Shown piece after piece: positions 49,372 to 57,843 of a DNA stretch of 64,000 bases; the stretch's first letter is position 1, and each line of letters opens with the position of its first letter. Both the position numbers and the translations under genes were made by a program. This DNA is from Arthrobacter sp. MMS18-M83. Lineage in GTDB: Bacteria; Actinomycetota; Actinomycetes; Actinomycetales; Micrococcaceae. The stretch is from NCBI RefSeq assembly GCF_026683955.1, contig NZ_CP113343.1, positions 4,030,001-4,094,000 on the forward strand, given 5' to 3'. Under the pieces are notes generated by a model. That model was not told the DNA's origin. It saw only the letters and a program-made list of their open reading frames with translations, and searched no databases.

Positions 49372-50241
49372 ATGACACAACCCGTGACCGACTTGGTCCA
49401 ACCGGGTCGCGGCCGCGGCATCATTGACGTCTTCAAACACAAGTTCCTGCTCCAACTGCTGGTCCGCAAAGAGATCAAGATCCGCTATCGCGGCTCTGTG
49501 CTTGGACTTCTGTGGTCGTATGTGAAGCCGTTAATGCAGTTCTTGATCTACTTCGTAGCGCTCGGAGTGTTCCTCGACATGCAACGGGGAACCCCCAATT
49601 ATGCGATCTACCTTTTTGCGGGAATCGTGCTGGTCAATTTCTTTACGGAGTCCCTAGGCAACGCGACGCGCTCCATTGTGGACAACAGGGACCTCATCCG
49701 TAAGATCTACTTGCCCCGGGAACTGTTCCCGGTCTCCACCGTGTGGGTTTCGGCCGCCCATCTGCTTCCACAAGTTGTGGTCTTGGTCGGCGCCTGTTTG
49801 CTGAGCGGGTGGAGCCCATCAATATGGCAGCTTCTGGCCGTCGTTGGAGCTTTCATCTTGACCGCGATCCTTTCTACCGGGCTCGGTTTGTTGTTCGGTG
49901 CTGCGAACGTGTACTTCCGCGACTCCGAGAACATCGTCGACATGATTCTCATGATCGTCACTTGGGCTTCGCCGGTCCTTTATGTGTGGCCGATGGTGCA
50001 GCGCGTCATGGGTCCATGGTTCTTCCTGTACCAGCTGAACCCGGTGACAGTCGCCGTCGAAATCTTCCACTGGGCGTTTTGGTCACCCACGCTGAGCGCC
50101 GAGCAATCGGTGTCGATCTCCATGCCGCCGGACCTGCTCACCGTCTGGTTTCCGTCTGCCTTTGGCGTGGCTGCACTCGTCCTCGTGATTGGCCAGCTCG
50201 TTTTCATGAAGCTGTCCGTTCATTTTGCCCAGGAGCTCTGA
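49372..50241 (+). CDS. Polysaccharide ABC exporter permease (Wzm-like)
   Basis: A 289-residue ABC-2 permease with about six membrane segments, beginning with a cytoplasmic helix IIDVFKHKFLLQLLVRKEIKIRYRGS, which contains the amphipathic gating helix of Wzm/RfbD permeases. It exports a lipid-linked polysaccharide with the ATPase encoded next. It begins directly after the stop of the GlfT2-like gene. By position the cargo is a galactofuranose polymer; in mycobacteria Rv3781/Rv3783 play this role. One base separates its stop from the ATPase start. Confidence 0.92.
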   Translation: MTQPVTDLVQPGRGRGIIDVFKHKFLLQLLVRKEIKIRYRGSVLGLLWSYVKPLMQFLIYFVALGVFLDMQRGTPNYAIYLFAGIVLVNFFTESLGNATRSIVDNRDLIRKIYLPRELFPVSTVWVSAAHLLPQVVVLVGACLLSGWSPSIWQLLAVVGAFILTAILSTGLGLLFGAANVYFRDSENIVDMILMIVTWASPVLYVWPMVQRVMGPWFFLYQLNPVTVAVEIFHWAFWSPTLSAEQSVSISMPPDLLTVWFPSAFGVAALVLVIGQLVFMKLSVHFAQEL

Positions 50242-50242
50242 A

Positions 50243-51004
50243 ATGTCTGCACCCACGGAAGTCTCCGACAGCGTAGCGATCACGTGCCGGAATTTGCGGA
50301 AGAAGTTCGTGCTCCGGCACACCCGCAGCATGAAGGAAGCAATCGTGTGGTTGCTGACCGGACGCAAGGGGGACCTTTCCAGGAAGTTTGACGCGCTCAA
50401 GGACGTTTCGCTTGACGTTGAACAGGGCGAAACGGTCGCATTGCTTGGGCTCAACGGTTCGGGCAAGTCAACTCTGTTGAAGCTCATTTCAGGCGTGCTG
50501 CAACCGGATGAGGGAACCGTGCATACGCGGGGGAGGGTGGCCGGCCTGATCGAGGTCGGGGCAGGGTTCCACCACGACCTCAGCGGCCGCGACAACGTCT
50601 ACCTCAACGGGGCCATCCTTGGGATGAGCCAAAGCCAGATCGATGACATGTTCGACTCTATTGTCGAGTTCTCCGAAATCGGAGAATTCATCGACACTGA
50701 GGTCAAGTTCTATTCCTCCGGCATGTACTTGAAGCTGGCATTCTCAATCGCGGTCCACACAGATCCTGAAGTCTTCCTGATCGACGAAATCCTGGCCGTG
50801 GGCGACGAACCGTTCCAACGCAAATGCATTGTCAAGATCAACGAATTGGCGGCGGCGGGCAAGACACTGTTCGTGGTAAGCCACGACCTGGATCTGGTGG
50901 CCTCGGTGTGCAAACGCGGAGTGTTGTTGGAACACGGCCAAATCATCATGGACGGCGAAGTGCACGCGGTAGTGAAAGAACTTCGACGGCGGTCGGCGGA
51001 CTAG
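50243..51004 (+). CDS. Polysaccharide ABC exporter ATPase (Wzt-like)
   Basis: A 253-residue ABC ATPase with Walker A GLNGSGKST at 69-77, the signature region YSSGMYLKLAFSIA and Walker B FLIDEILAVGDE, characteristic of polysaccharide exporters (Wzt/RfbE/TagH class). It lacks the C-terminal carbohydrate-binding extension of O-antigen Wzt proteins, so cargo recognition should not depend on a modified chain end. The ATG at 50243 has AGGAG 8 nt upstream. It ends the tightly spaced glf operon; 80 nt separate it from the LGFP gene. Confidence 0.92.
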   Translation: MSAPTEVSDSVAITCRNLRKKFVLRHTRSMKEAIVWLLTGRKGDLSRKFDALKDVSLDVEQGETVALLGLNGSGKSTLLKLISGVLQPDEGTVHTRGRVAGLIEVGAGFHHDLSGRDNVYLNGAILGMSQSQIDDMFDSIVEFSEIGEFIDTEVKFYSSGMYLKLAFSIAVHTDPEVFLIDEILAVGDEPFQRKCIVKINELAAAGKTLFVVSHDLDLVASVCKRGVLLEHGQIIMDGEVHAVVKELRRRSAD

Positions 51005-51084
51005 CCTACGGCGTGGCTCCGACAGACACCGCATCCGGACGCTAGCATTGGTCGCGATGCGGAGGGACGGTCCTCTGCCAGGGA

Positions 51085-53040
51085 ATGCGGGGGCTCCTGA
51101 TGGCGAAGTTCACGTCCGTGATGTCTGTTCTGCTAGTGGCGGCAGCAATGGTTCTGGGCCAAGGTGTGGCTTCGGCCGATCCCTCCCCAGGGTCTACGCC
51201 ACCTCCGCCGGGGTTTGTTCAGCCGACAAGCCAACTTCCGCTGTCCGGCCAGTCGCCAGCGACCGGGGGCCCGGCGCCCTCTTCATCAACGCCGGAGCCC
51301 GGTCGACCGGCGGGCACGACCCCCAGTGACCCCACCCCGTCGAGGACAGCCTCACCTTCGACGGCCCCGCCAGCGCCCGCTCCGCCGTCGACGATTGCTC
51401 CGTCCGTCGCCTCCGCATCGATTCCTGTGCCCGGCCTGATCGGCTTGGAGCATCAACGACTCGGAGGTGATTCGGGACCACTGGGACCGGCGACGGCCGC
51501 CCAGGAATGCAGTCTTTCGCAAGACGGCTGCTACCAGAAGTTCACAAACGGCTCCATAGCCTGGACGTCGCAGACGGGCGCGCACATAATCACGGGCGCT
51601 ATCGAGGTTTTGTGGCTGCAGCAAGGCGGCGTAGGGAGCTACCTTGCTTATCCTCTAGGTTCGCCAGAGTGCGCGCAATCAGGTAGCCAGTGCTCGCAGC
51701 GTTTCCAGCGAGGCAGTGTCTACGACGTCACGGGCCAAGGTCCGTTTCCCGTCTGGGGTGGTATCAACGCGACATACCAGTCTTTGGGAGGCGCCAGCGG
51801 CTACCTCGGCCTGCCTCAGGAAGCGGAGCGATGCGGTGTGCCTGCGGGAACCTGCACGCAGCATTTCCAGCGCGGGCTCATTTACTATGGACCGGCCGGA
51901 ACGTGGCAGATCTGGGGCGCTATCGGCGGCATGTTCGATGCACTAGGTGGTTCCTCCGGATACCTGGGGTACCCGAAGGGCGCCGAGCAGTGCGGGCTTC
52001 CGGGTGGAGCGTGCGTTCAGCAATTCCAGCGTGGCGCTGCCTATTTCGTACCGGGGGCCGGGACCTTCCCCGTATGGGGTGCCATCAACGCACGTTACGA
52101 GGCGTTGGGCGGCAGCCGGGGCTACCTTGGCTATCCCGTGTCCGGCGAACAGTGTGCCTTACGCGACGGAGGCTGTTCCCAAGCCTTCCAGCGCGGGCGA
52201 ATCTACTATGCTGCCGGGGCCGGTACGCAGGCGGTGTGGGGCGGATTGGGTCAGTTCTACGTCCTGCGCGGCGGACAAAGCGGCGCTTTGGGCTATCCCG
52301 TTACCGCGGAGGCTTGCGACAGCAGTGGATTTTGCAGCCAGTCGTTCCAGTTCGGCGTGTTGGAGTGGATTTCCGGTTTCGGTGTCAGATACCGACTGGT
52401 GTCTGAAGCGTACTGCCCGGCACTAAACGTCGGCGCCGTCAAATTCCCCGGAGGCGGGGCCGAGCGAGTCTCTTTCGCGGTGGCAGAAGATTACCCCTCG
52501 ACAAGGGTTACTTTCATCACTTGTGTCCGTCAGGCCAACGGGAGCTATGCAAAGGAGTGGGGGGCCCTCGGCTCGGCCGGTGAGTCAGGCTTCGCGAGGC
52601 CGGGCGTGGCAACAGGGCCGACTTGGCAGAAGTATTCGCCGACTGGATCCTTCAGTGTCACGGAGGCATTCGGGCTCGGCAACCCGGGGACCGCCTTGTC
52701 CTACCGGACACTCAATCCGTTCTCGCGTTGGGGCGGCCAGCTCAACGGCAACTACAACGGGTATTTCGAATCCAGCTCAAGTGTCTTCCCGGATGAGAAT
52801 ATGTGGTACTACGCCACCAGGCCTTCCCATGACTACCGGCAGGGGGTTGTCATCAACTACAACCGCCCACCGGATTCGCCAATTGTCATGAACGCGGGTT
52901 TCGCGATCTTCCTCCACGGCAACAACCTGCCAACATGGGGGTGCATTGCCCTTAACGACGGCGACCTGTTGCAGTACATGCGCACCGCCCACACCGGCGA
53001 CCGCTTCATCATGGGGGTGGCTTATGATGTTTTCAACTAG
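51085..53040 (+). CDS. Secreted LGFP-repeat protein with C-terminal L,D-transpeptidase-like domain
   Basis: A 651-residue secreted protein. A signal peptide ends near ASA-DP (residue 31-32). A Pro/Ser/Thr-rich linker (about 33-115) follows, then six LGFP-type repeats (about 120-440, units like SLGGASGYLGLPQEAERC), then a C-terminal domain with FLHGNNLPTWGCIAL: H611 and C620 form an L,D-transpeptidase-like HxG...GC motif, although shorter than the usual HGxxx(x)GxxSxGC. LGFP repeats occur in corynebacterial wall-associated proteins. Starts at ATG 51085 or 51100. Placed just after the galactan exporter, it may bind the exported glycan and act on the wall. Combination unusual to me. Confidence 0.85.
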   Translation: MRGLLMAKFTSVMSVLLVAAAMVLGQGVASADPSPGSTPPPPGFVQPTSQLPLSGQSPATGGPAPSSSTPEPGRPAGTTPSDPTPSRTASPSTAPPAPAPPSTIAPSVASASIPVPGLIGLEHQRLGGDSGPLGPATAAQECSLSQDGCYQKFTNGSIAWTSQTGAHIITGAIEVLWLQQGGVGSYLAYPLGSPECAQSGSQCSQRFQRGSVYDVTGQGPFPVWGGINATYQSLGGASGYLGLPQEAERCGVPAGTCTQHFQRGLIYYGPAGTWQIWGAIGGMFDALGGSSGYLGYPKGAEQCGLPGGACVQQFQRGAAYFVPGAGTFPVWGAINARYEALGGSRGYLGYPVSGEQCALRDGGCSQAFQRGRIYYAAGAGTQAVWGGLGQFYVLRGGQSGALGYPVTAEACDSSGFCSQSFQFGVLEWISGFGVRYRLVSEAYCPALNVGAVKFPGGGAERVSFAVAEDYPSTRVTFITCVRQANGSYAKEWGALGSAGESGFARPGVATGPTWQKYSPTGSFSVTEAFGLGNPGTALSYRTLNPFSRWGGQLNGNYNGYFESSSSVFPDENMWYYATRPSHDYRQGVVINYNRPPDSPIVMNAGFAIFLHGNNLPTWGCIALNDGDLLQYMRTAHTGDRFIMGVAYDVFN

Positions 53041-53665
53041 GCAGCTGCCGGCTGTTCTGTTCGGGTTGCTGACGCTGGCCGCTTGCTTGGCCGCCTGCGA
53101 CTCCGGGCCATCCAAACCGTCAGGCGATTCCGCAGCCGGTCAATCGGCCATCAGCGCGAGCGCAAGTCCGTCGGCGTCCCAATACGCCACCACGCATGAC
53201 GGCCGGACCATCCTGCCAGCGTTGCCGGAGGACTGCTCCAGCCCCACCCTGGACGCCCTGCGTGCCCGTCTTGGGGACGTTGCTGCCTCCATCCAGCCAC
53301 CGCGTCCTGCGTTGTCGTCAAAGGACGGAGTCTCCGAGGTCACTTGCGCGTTTTCGCTAGTTCCGGTTGCGTCCGGCCAGATGCCGGATCCAGGTAATGC
53401 CGTAGTCCTAACCACGACTACAGTGGCTGACGCAGCGGGCTTGGAGGCCCTGGGACTCCCCAGGCTGATGATGTCCCCTGAAGCAGCCAAGGGGCCGGGA
53501 AATGAGGCATGGTTCGGGGTGAACAGGCTATCCGGGACCACGGAATACGTTGTGGAGTCCGTCAAGGGGCTTACAGTCACGCGAATTAGCCTGGCGGTGC
53601 CGACAACGACCCCTGAAGTGACAGACGCGAAAGTGCGGCTCGAATCCTTGCTGGCAGAGAGCTAA
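53024..53665 (+). CDS. Small lipoprotein of unknown function
   Basis: A 213-residue lipoprotein: hydrophobic signal and two overlapping lipobox candidates (LAAC at 18-21 and LAAC at 22-25), then a Ser/Ala-rich linker and a folded region (about 60-213) with two cysteines (C73-like CSSPTLDAL and TCAFSL) that could form a disulfide. I do not recognise the family. It overlaps the LGFP gene by 17 nt, so the two are probably coupled and may work together at the wall. Tandem ATG codons at 53024 and 53027 make the exact start unclear. It ends 27 nt before a convergent gene. Confidence 0.75.
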   Translation: MMFSTRQLPAVLFGLLTLAACLAACDSGPSKPSGDSAAGQSAISASASPSASQYATTHDGRTILPALPEDCSSPTLDALRARLGDVAASIQPPRPALSSKDGVSEVTCAFSLVPVASGQMPDPGNAVVLTTTTVADAAGLEALGLPRLMMSPEAAKGPGNEAWFGVNRLSGTTEYVVESVKGLTVTRISLAVPTTTPEVTDAKVRLESLLAES

Positions 53666-53692
53666 ATCACGTGACTTGCGGCCCGGCGGCCG

Positions 53693-55657
53693 CTAAGAAG
53701 TGCCGCAGGCAGTCAGTTCATAGAGCCGCGCGTCGCCTTCCTGAAGAACCAATTTGACCGACGTGGAGGTTTGGAGATTCTCCAGGCCCGGAAAACTATG
53801 GCTGCCGCCGTGCACTTCCTTGCTGCCGAAATCCAGGACGTATTTCACTTTCGCGCTTCGGGCTGCGGCACACACTGCAGGATCGTGGTCTGCGTTACGC
53901 AGCTGCTGGTTGAGGAGCTCGACGTCGCGCGTGTTGCTGGTCAGGATGTGTTTAGCCGTGGTGTCCCTGTCGGCCAGCGCGTAGGCGAGGGCGCTGCCCG
54001 TCCACGGATTGACAGCAATAGTGGCATCGCGTGGGACTACAGCATCAAGTTTCGAAATGATTTTGTGTTCGTCTAGGGACAACAGGGGAGAATCGTTGTC
54101 CTCCGTATAGTTGTGGCGCGCTGAGGAGATGGCGCCGCCGAGCGGTGGCAACAGGGCGGCGGTTCCCGCAATTCCCAAAAGTCCAATGGCGGTCACGGCA
54201 ATGAACCGGGTCCGCCGCCCGTTGGGCAGTTCCGCGAGCCGCCGTCTCACGGCGGCCCACAAGGCATCGAGCCCGACGGCGGCAAAAGGGATCGCGACAA
54301 GCGGCACCAGCGCAGCAAGGCGGTAGCTGTCGTTGTACCAAACACCTGTGAGAATCGCTCTGAGGCGGCTCACTGGGGCAGCCGAAACCACGACGAACAA
54401 GAACGCAATCACCAAGAAACATCCGACCATCCACGCTCGTTGTGGGCGCCGCAACGAGGCCAGTATCCCGAGGATCACCAGTATGCTGACGGTTATTGCG
54501 ACCGGCCTGTCCATGGCTGAGGTGCTGATGATTTGATACACAGCCCGGATCGGAGACTGGATCGGCGGCCAGAAGGCTGCTTCTTCCGGGGGCCGAATGT
54601 ACTTCCACAACACAACCACAACCCCCGCGAATACCAGTACTCCAGTGGTGGCCAGGATCCACTCGCGCCGATGGGATCGATATCTGCGCTGTCGCAAATA
54701 GAACACGAGGTAGCGCTGCAGGAGGACGGGGATGGTCAAGGCAACCAGGGACATGAACCCGTTCGGATGGGCAAGTGCCAGGCCTGGTATCACGGCACAG
54801 GGAAGCCCGAAGCGGATCATTGCCGATACTTTGACGTCACGCGCAACGCCGAACAACAAGACCACGCTGCTGAGGGCCACGGGTAGGAGGGCGATGGCCA
54901 GGAAGTTCGGATAGAGGACACCGAAATCGAGTAGGAGCAGCGGAAAGCCGGAGAACAGTGCGGACAGAACCGCGGCAGCGCCGACTGCGAACGGCTGCTT
55001 TCCAATGAAAACTCTGGTGAGAAGCATGCAACCCGCAGGCCAGACGATGGCGGCAACTGCGATGTTCAGGACGTTTACGGCAATGGCAAGCGGGGCTCCG
55101 GTGACCAGGATCAGGAGGGAGGCGAGGTCATGCCAGGCAGCCGGATAGAAGTACGGCGGATTATCGCCGCTCGCCATCTTCGACATCGTTAGTGAAGAGG
55201 CATTTCCGGTGTCCAGGATGAAGCGTACCCCGTTGAGGTGAAAGACGTTGTCAAACGTCTGCGAGATGCTCGAAGGGGTTCCAAACGCTATTGTTATCTG
55301 CGCCACAAGGATGGCGGCGCCCACGATGAAGGCAGCCACCATCCAAGGCCAGGAGCGGTCCGGCCGCCACCCTGACTTGAAGGTCTTGAAGACGGTTCGG
55401 CCTTGGGCGATGACGCGCAATCCGAATATGAAGGTGGCAGCCAGGATGCTGACCATCAGCACGGCGACTGGGGACCACGGGATTGCGGCGTACGGTAGCA
55501 AGACCGCGCTTGTTGCCGCAATCGTCACCGTGATAACGGGAGCCACAGCGGCAAGCATGAGTCCCCGAAGTCCGGCAGTCGCAGCCACGACACCGCCGGG
55601 CAGCATAAGGATTACCCCCGCGGCAAGCAGCAGCGGTACGGTGTCGGGCCAAGTCAC
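53693..55657 (-). CDS. Polytopic membrane protein (DUF6541-like), possible glycosyltransferase
   Basis: A 654-residue membrane protein with about 13 predicted spans. It contains FDNVFHLNGVRFILDTGNASSL and YPAAWHDLASLLILVTGA, resembling the external loop of GT-C/DUF6541 proteins, and a C-terminal external domain with VVPRDATIAVNPWTG. GT-C enzymes use lipid-linked sugar donors; an acidic residue in the first external loop is usual and FDNVFH may supply it. Start is GTG 55657, 1 nt after the rfbA stop. A second member of the same type lies at 57844-59880. Substrate unknown. Confidence 0.78.
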   Translation of the reverse strand: MTWPDTVPLLLAAGVILMLPGGVVAATAGLRGLMLAAVAPVITVTIAATSAVLLPYAAIPWSPVAVLMVSILAATFIFGLRVIAQGRTVFKTFKSGWRPDRSWPWMVAAFIVGAAILVAQITIAFGTPSSISQTFDNVFHLNGVRFILDTGNASSLTMSKMASGDNPPYFYPAAWHDLASLLILVTGAPLAIAVNVLNIAVAAIVWPAGCMLLTRVFIGKQPFAVGAAAVLSALFSGFPLLLLDFGVLYPNFLAIALLPVALSSVVLLFGVARDVKVSAMIRFGLPCAVIPGLALAHPNGFMSLVALTIPVLLQRYLVFYLRQRRYRSHRREWILATTGVLVFAGVVVVLWKYIRPPEEAAFWPPIQSPIRAVYQIISTSAMDRPVAITVSILVILGILASLRRPQRAWMVGCFLVIAFLFVVVSAAPVSRLRAILTGVWYNDSYRLAALVPLVAIPFAAVGLDALWAAVRRRLAELPNGRRTRFIAVTAIGLLGIAGTAALLPPLGGAISSARHNYTEDNDSPLLSLDEHKIISKLDAVVPRDATIAVNPWTGSALAYALADRDTTAKHILTSNTRDVELLNQQLRNADHDPAVCAAARSAKVKYVLDFGSKEVHGGSHSFPGLENLQTSTSVKLVLQEGDARLYELTACGTS

Positions 55658-55658
55658 G

Positions 55659-56528
55659 CTAGATGGTCTGGTCCAGGAGTCCCAACAGATATGAACCGTA
55701 GCCGCTCTTGACGAGCGGTTCCGCGCGTTCCCGAAGCTCGTCGTCGTTGAGGAACCCTAGCCGCCACGAGATTTCCTCGGGGGCGCCGATCTTGAGACCT
55801 TGGCGGTTCTCCACGGTGCGGATGAAGTTGGAGGCGTCGCTAAGATCATTGAACGTGCCGGTATCGAGCCAGGCGGTGCCGCGGGGGAGGATTTCCACCT
55901 GCAGCTTGCCCTTTTCAAGGTAAGTGCGGTTGACATCGGTGATCTCAAGCTCGCCGCGCGGAGACGGCTGCAGGTTCCGCGCGATGTCGATGACGTCGTT
56001 GTCATAGAAGTACAGGCCGGGGACGGCGTAGTGGCTGCGGGGCTTTTCCGGCTTCTCCTCGAGAGAGAGTGCCTTGCCGTCGTCGTCGAACTCGACGACG
56101 CCGTACGCCTTCGGGTCCCTGACCCAATAGCCGAAGACGGCTCCGCCGTCGATGTTGGCGTGTCGGCGCAGCTGAGTGCCCATGCCTTGCCCGTAGAAGA
56201 TGTTGTCTCCAAGGACAAGCGCCACGGTGTCATCGCCAATGTGGTCGGCGCCAAGAATGAACGCTTGCGCCAGCCCATCGGGGGACGGCTGCTGGACGTA
56301 GGTGAGGTTGACGCCAAACCGGGAACCGTCTCCGAGGAGCCGCTGGAACTGGTCGGCGTCATGCGGGGTCGTGATGATGAGGATATCCCTGATACCGGCC
56401 AGAATCAGGGTCGAGAGCGGGTAGTAGATCATTGGCTTGTCGTAGACAGGAACAAGCTGCTTGCTGATGCCAAGTGTGATCGGGTGAAGCCGGGACCCAG
56501 TTCCACCGGCCAAGATTATTCCACGCAT
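55659..56528 (-). CDS. rfbA: Glucose-1-phosphate thymidylyltransferase
   Basis: A 289-residue enzyme making dTDP-glucose from dTTP and glucose-1-phosphate, the first step toward dTDP-L-rhamnose. Diagnostic blocks are [15 protein letters not shown] (residues about 6-20) and [16 protein letters not shown]. The start at 56528 (MRGIILAGG) matches the family; the longer frame to 56591 does not. The usual partners rfbB, rfbC and rfbD are not in the window, so the rhamnose pathway must be completed elsewhere. Adjacent to the DUF6541-like gene at 55657 with a 1-nt gap, so the two are probably cotranscribed. Confidence 0.95.
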   Translation of the reverse strand: MRGIILAGGTGSRLHPITLGISKQLVPVYDKPMIYYPLSTLILAGIRDILIITTPHDADQFQRLLGDGSRFGVNLTYVQQPSPDGLAQAFILGADHIGDDTVALVLGDNIFYGQGMGTQLRRHANIDGGAVFGYWVRDPKAYGVVEFDDDGKALSLEEKPEKPRSHYAVPGLYFYDNDVIDIARNLQPSPRGELEITDVNRTYLEKGKLQVEILPRGTAWLDTGTFNDLSDASNFIRTVENRQGLKIGAPEEISWRLGFLNDDELRERAEPLVKSGYGSYLLGLLDQTI

Positions 56529-56672
56529 GGGCCCAATCTTTGCGCACTGGAACTGCAAGGGCAAACCAGCGGCCCGCCCAAGCATGGGCAAGGGCTGCGT
56601 CGTCGAGCCGGCAGCAGCCAGCTCTCAGGGTAGAATTGGCGGTCTGGACAACGTCGCGAAGGAAACCCGGAA

Positions 56673-57755
56673 TTGAGCACAGCAGTACTGAAGCCGAACG
56701 CAATTCCAGCCCCGATGATAGGAAACCGGCTTGATCCACGTGGAAACAGCCTGAACCTGATCCGGCTAGTTCTTGCATTCATGGTGCTACTGGCTCACAG
56801 CTGGCACATAGTGGGTGACGGAAACGGTTGGGGATTCCGTGGTGAAAACCTTGGAGGGTGGGCTGTTGCAGGTTTCTTCGGCATCAGCGGCTATTTGATT
56901 ACAGCCAGTAGGTTCAGCAACAGGATCGGACCCTACCTGGTCCACCGCGTGGCCAGGATCTTCCCGGCGTTCATCGTGTGCCTCGTCGTAATGGCATTCG
57001 GGTTCGCGCCGATCGCCTATTTGATTCAACATGGTTCCCTGCAGGGGTTCCTCCACACTCCCACCACACCGCTGAACTCGATCTTCGCCAACATGACGCT
57101 GCATATCGTCAGTTATGACATCGCGGGGACGCCAGCCGGTGTGCCCTATGCGAAGGCATGGAACGGGTCGCTTTGGACTCTCTATTTCGAATTCTTGTGC
57201 TACTTGTTGGTCGCACTCATTGGCTTCCTACCGCTTTTCAAGAAAACTCCGTGGCCAATGATCGGTGCCTTCGTGCTGAGCGTAGTGCTCTGGGCCAACA
57301 TTGACGCCTTGAAACCCTATCTGCAGTCGAACCTGGATTTTGAGCTCGCTGCTCGCTTGGTTCCGTATTTCCTTGGCGGCGCCGTCGTACAGGTGCTGAG
57401 CTCCCGGATAGGCATCCACAAAGTCGCAGGGCCGGTGGCGATCGTTCTCGCGGGACTGTCCATCTTCCTCGTGGATGGATTCGGTGGCCAACTTGCGGCT
57501 CCGTTCATTGCCTACGGCCTCCTTTGGATCTCTACATGGTTGCCGCAACCGGCATTCGTGGCACAGCACGACATCTCCTACGGTGCCTACATCTATGCGT
57601 TTCCGGTTCAACAGTTTCTAGCCGTGTTCGGTGGCTACCATTGGGGCGTCTGGTGGTTTACCCTCGCCGCCACTGCATGTACTATTCCGTTGGCCGCGGC
57701 CAGTTGGTTCTTCGTGGAGCGGCCGGTCATGCGGCGCGCGAAGAAGAGCGTCTAG
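56673..57755 (+). CDS. Acyltransferase 3 family protein (OafA/YrhL type)
   Basis: A 360-residue multi-pass acyltransferase: LIRLVLAFMVLLAHSWHIVG holds the catalytic His of the family, followed by about ten membrane spans and ending with FFVERPVMRRAKK, the typical last motif. Such enzymes O-acylate surface polysaccharides or lipids. The TTG at 56673 is supported by AAGGAA 8 nt upstream; ATG at 56715 is an alternative. It diverges from rfbA (144-nt gap) and converges with the next gene. It may acetylate the glycan made by this region. Confidence 0.9.
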   Translation: MSTAVLKPNAIPAPMIGNRLDPRGNSLNLIRLVLAFMVLLAHSWHIVGDGNGWGFRGENLGGWAVAGFFGISGYLITASRFSNRIGPYLVHRVARIFPAFIVCLVVMAFGFAPIAYLIQHGSLQGFLHTPTTPLNSIFANMTLHIVSYDIAGTPAGVPYAKAWNGSLWTLYFEFLCYLLVALIGFLPLFKKTPWPMIGAFVLSVVLWANIDALKPYLQSNLDFELAARLVPYFLGGAVVQVLSSRIGIHKVAGPVAIVLAGLSIFLVDGFGGQLAAPFIAYGLLWISTWLPQPAFVAQHDISYGAYIYAFPVQQFLAVFGGYHWGVWWFTLAATACTIPLAAASWFFVERPVMRRAKKSV

Positions 57756-57843
57756 CGCTGAGTTGACCTATTGGGGCTCGTCTCGGGCCTGAAGGAATTC
57801 AAGAGAGTGCGGGTTCCTGGAGGTATGCCGGATTTCCCTTTGA

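Noticed and set aside
53679..53694. GCGGCC/GGCCGC dyad between the lipoprotein and DUF6541 genes as a terminator
   Set aside because: Only a 6-bp stem without a T-tract; could be chance in GC-rich DNA.
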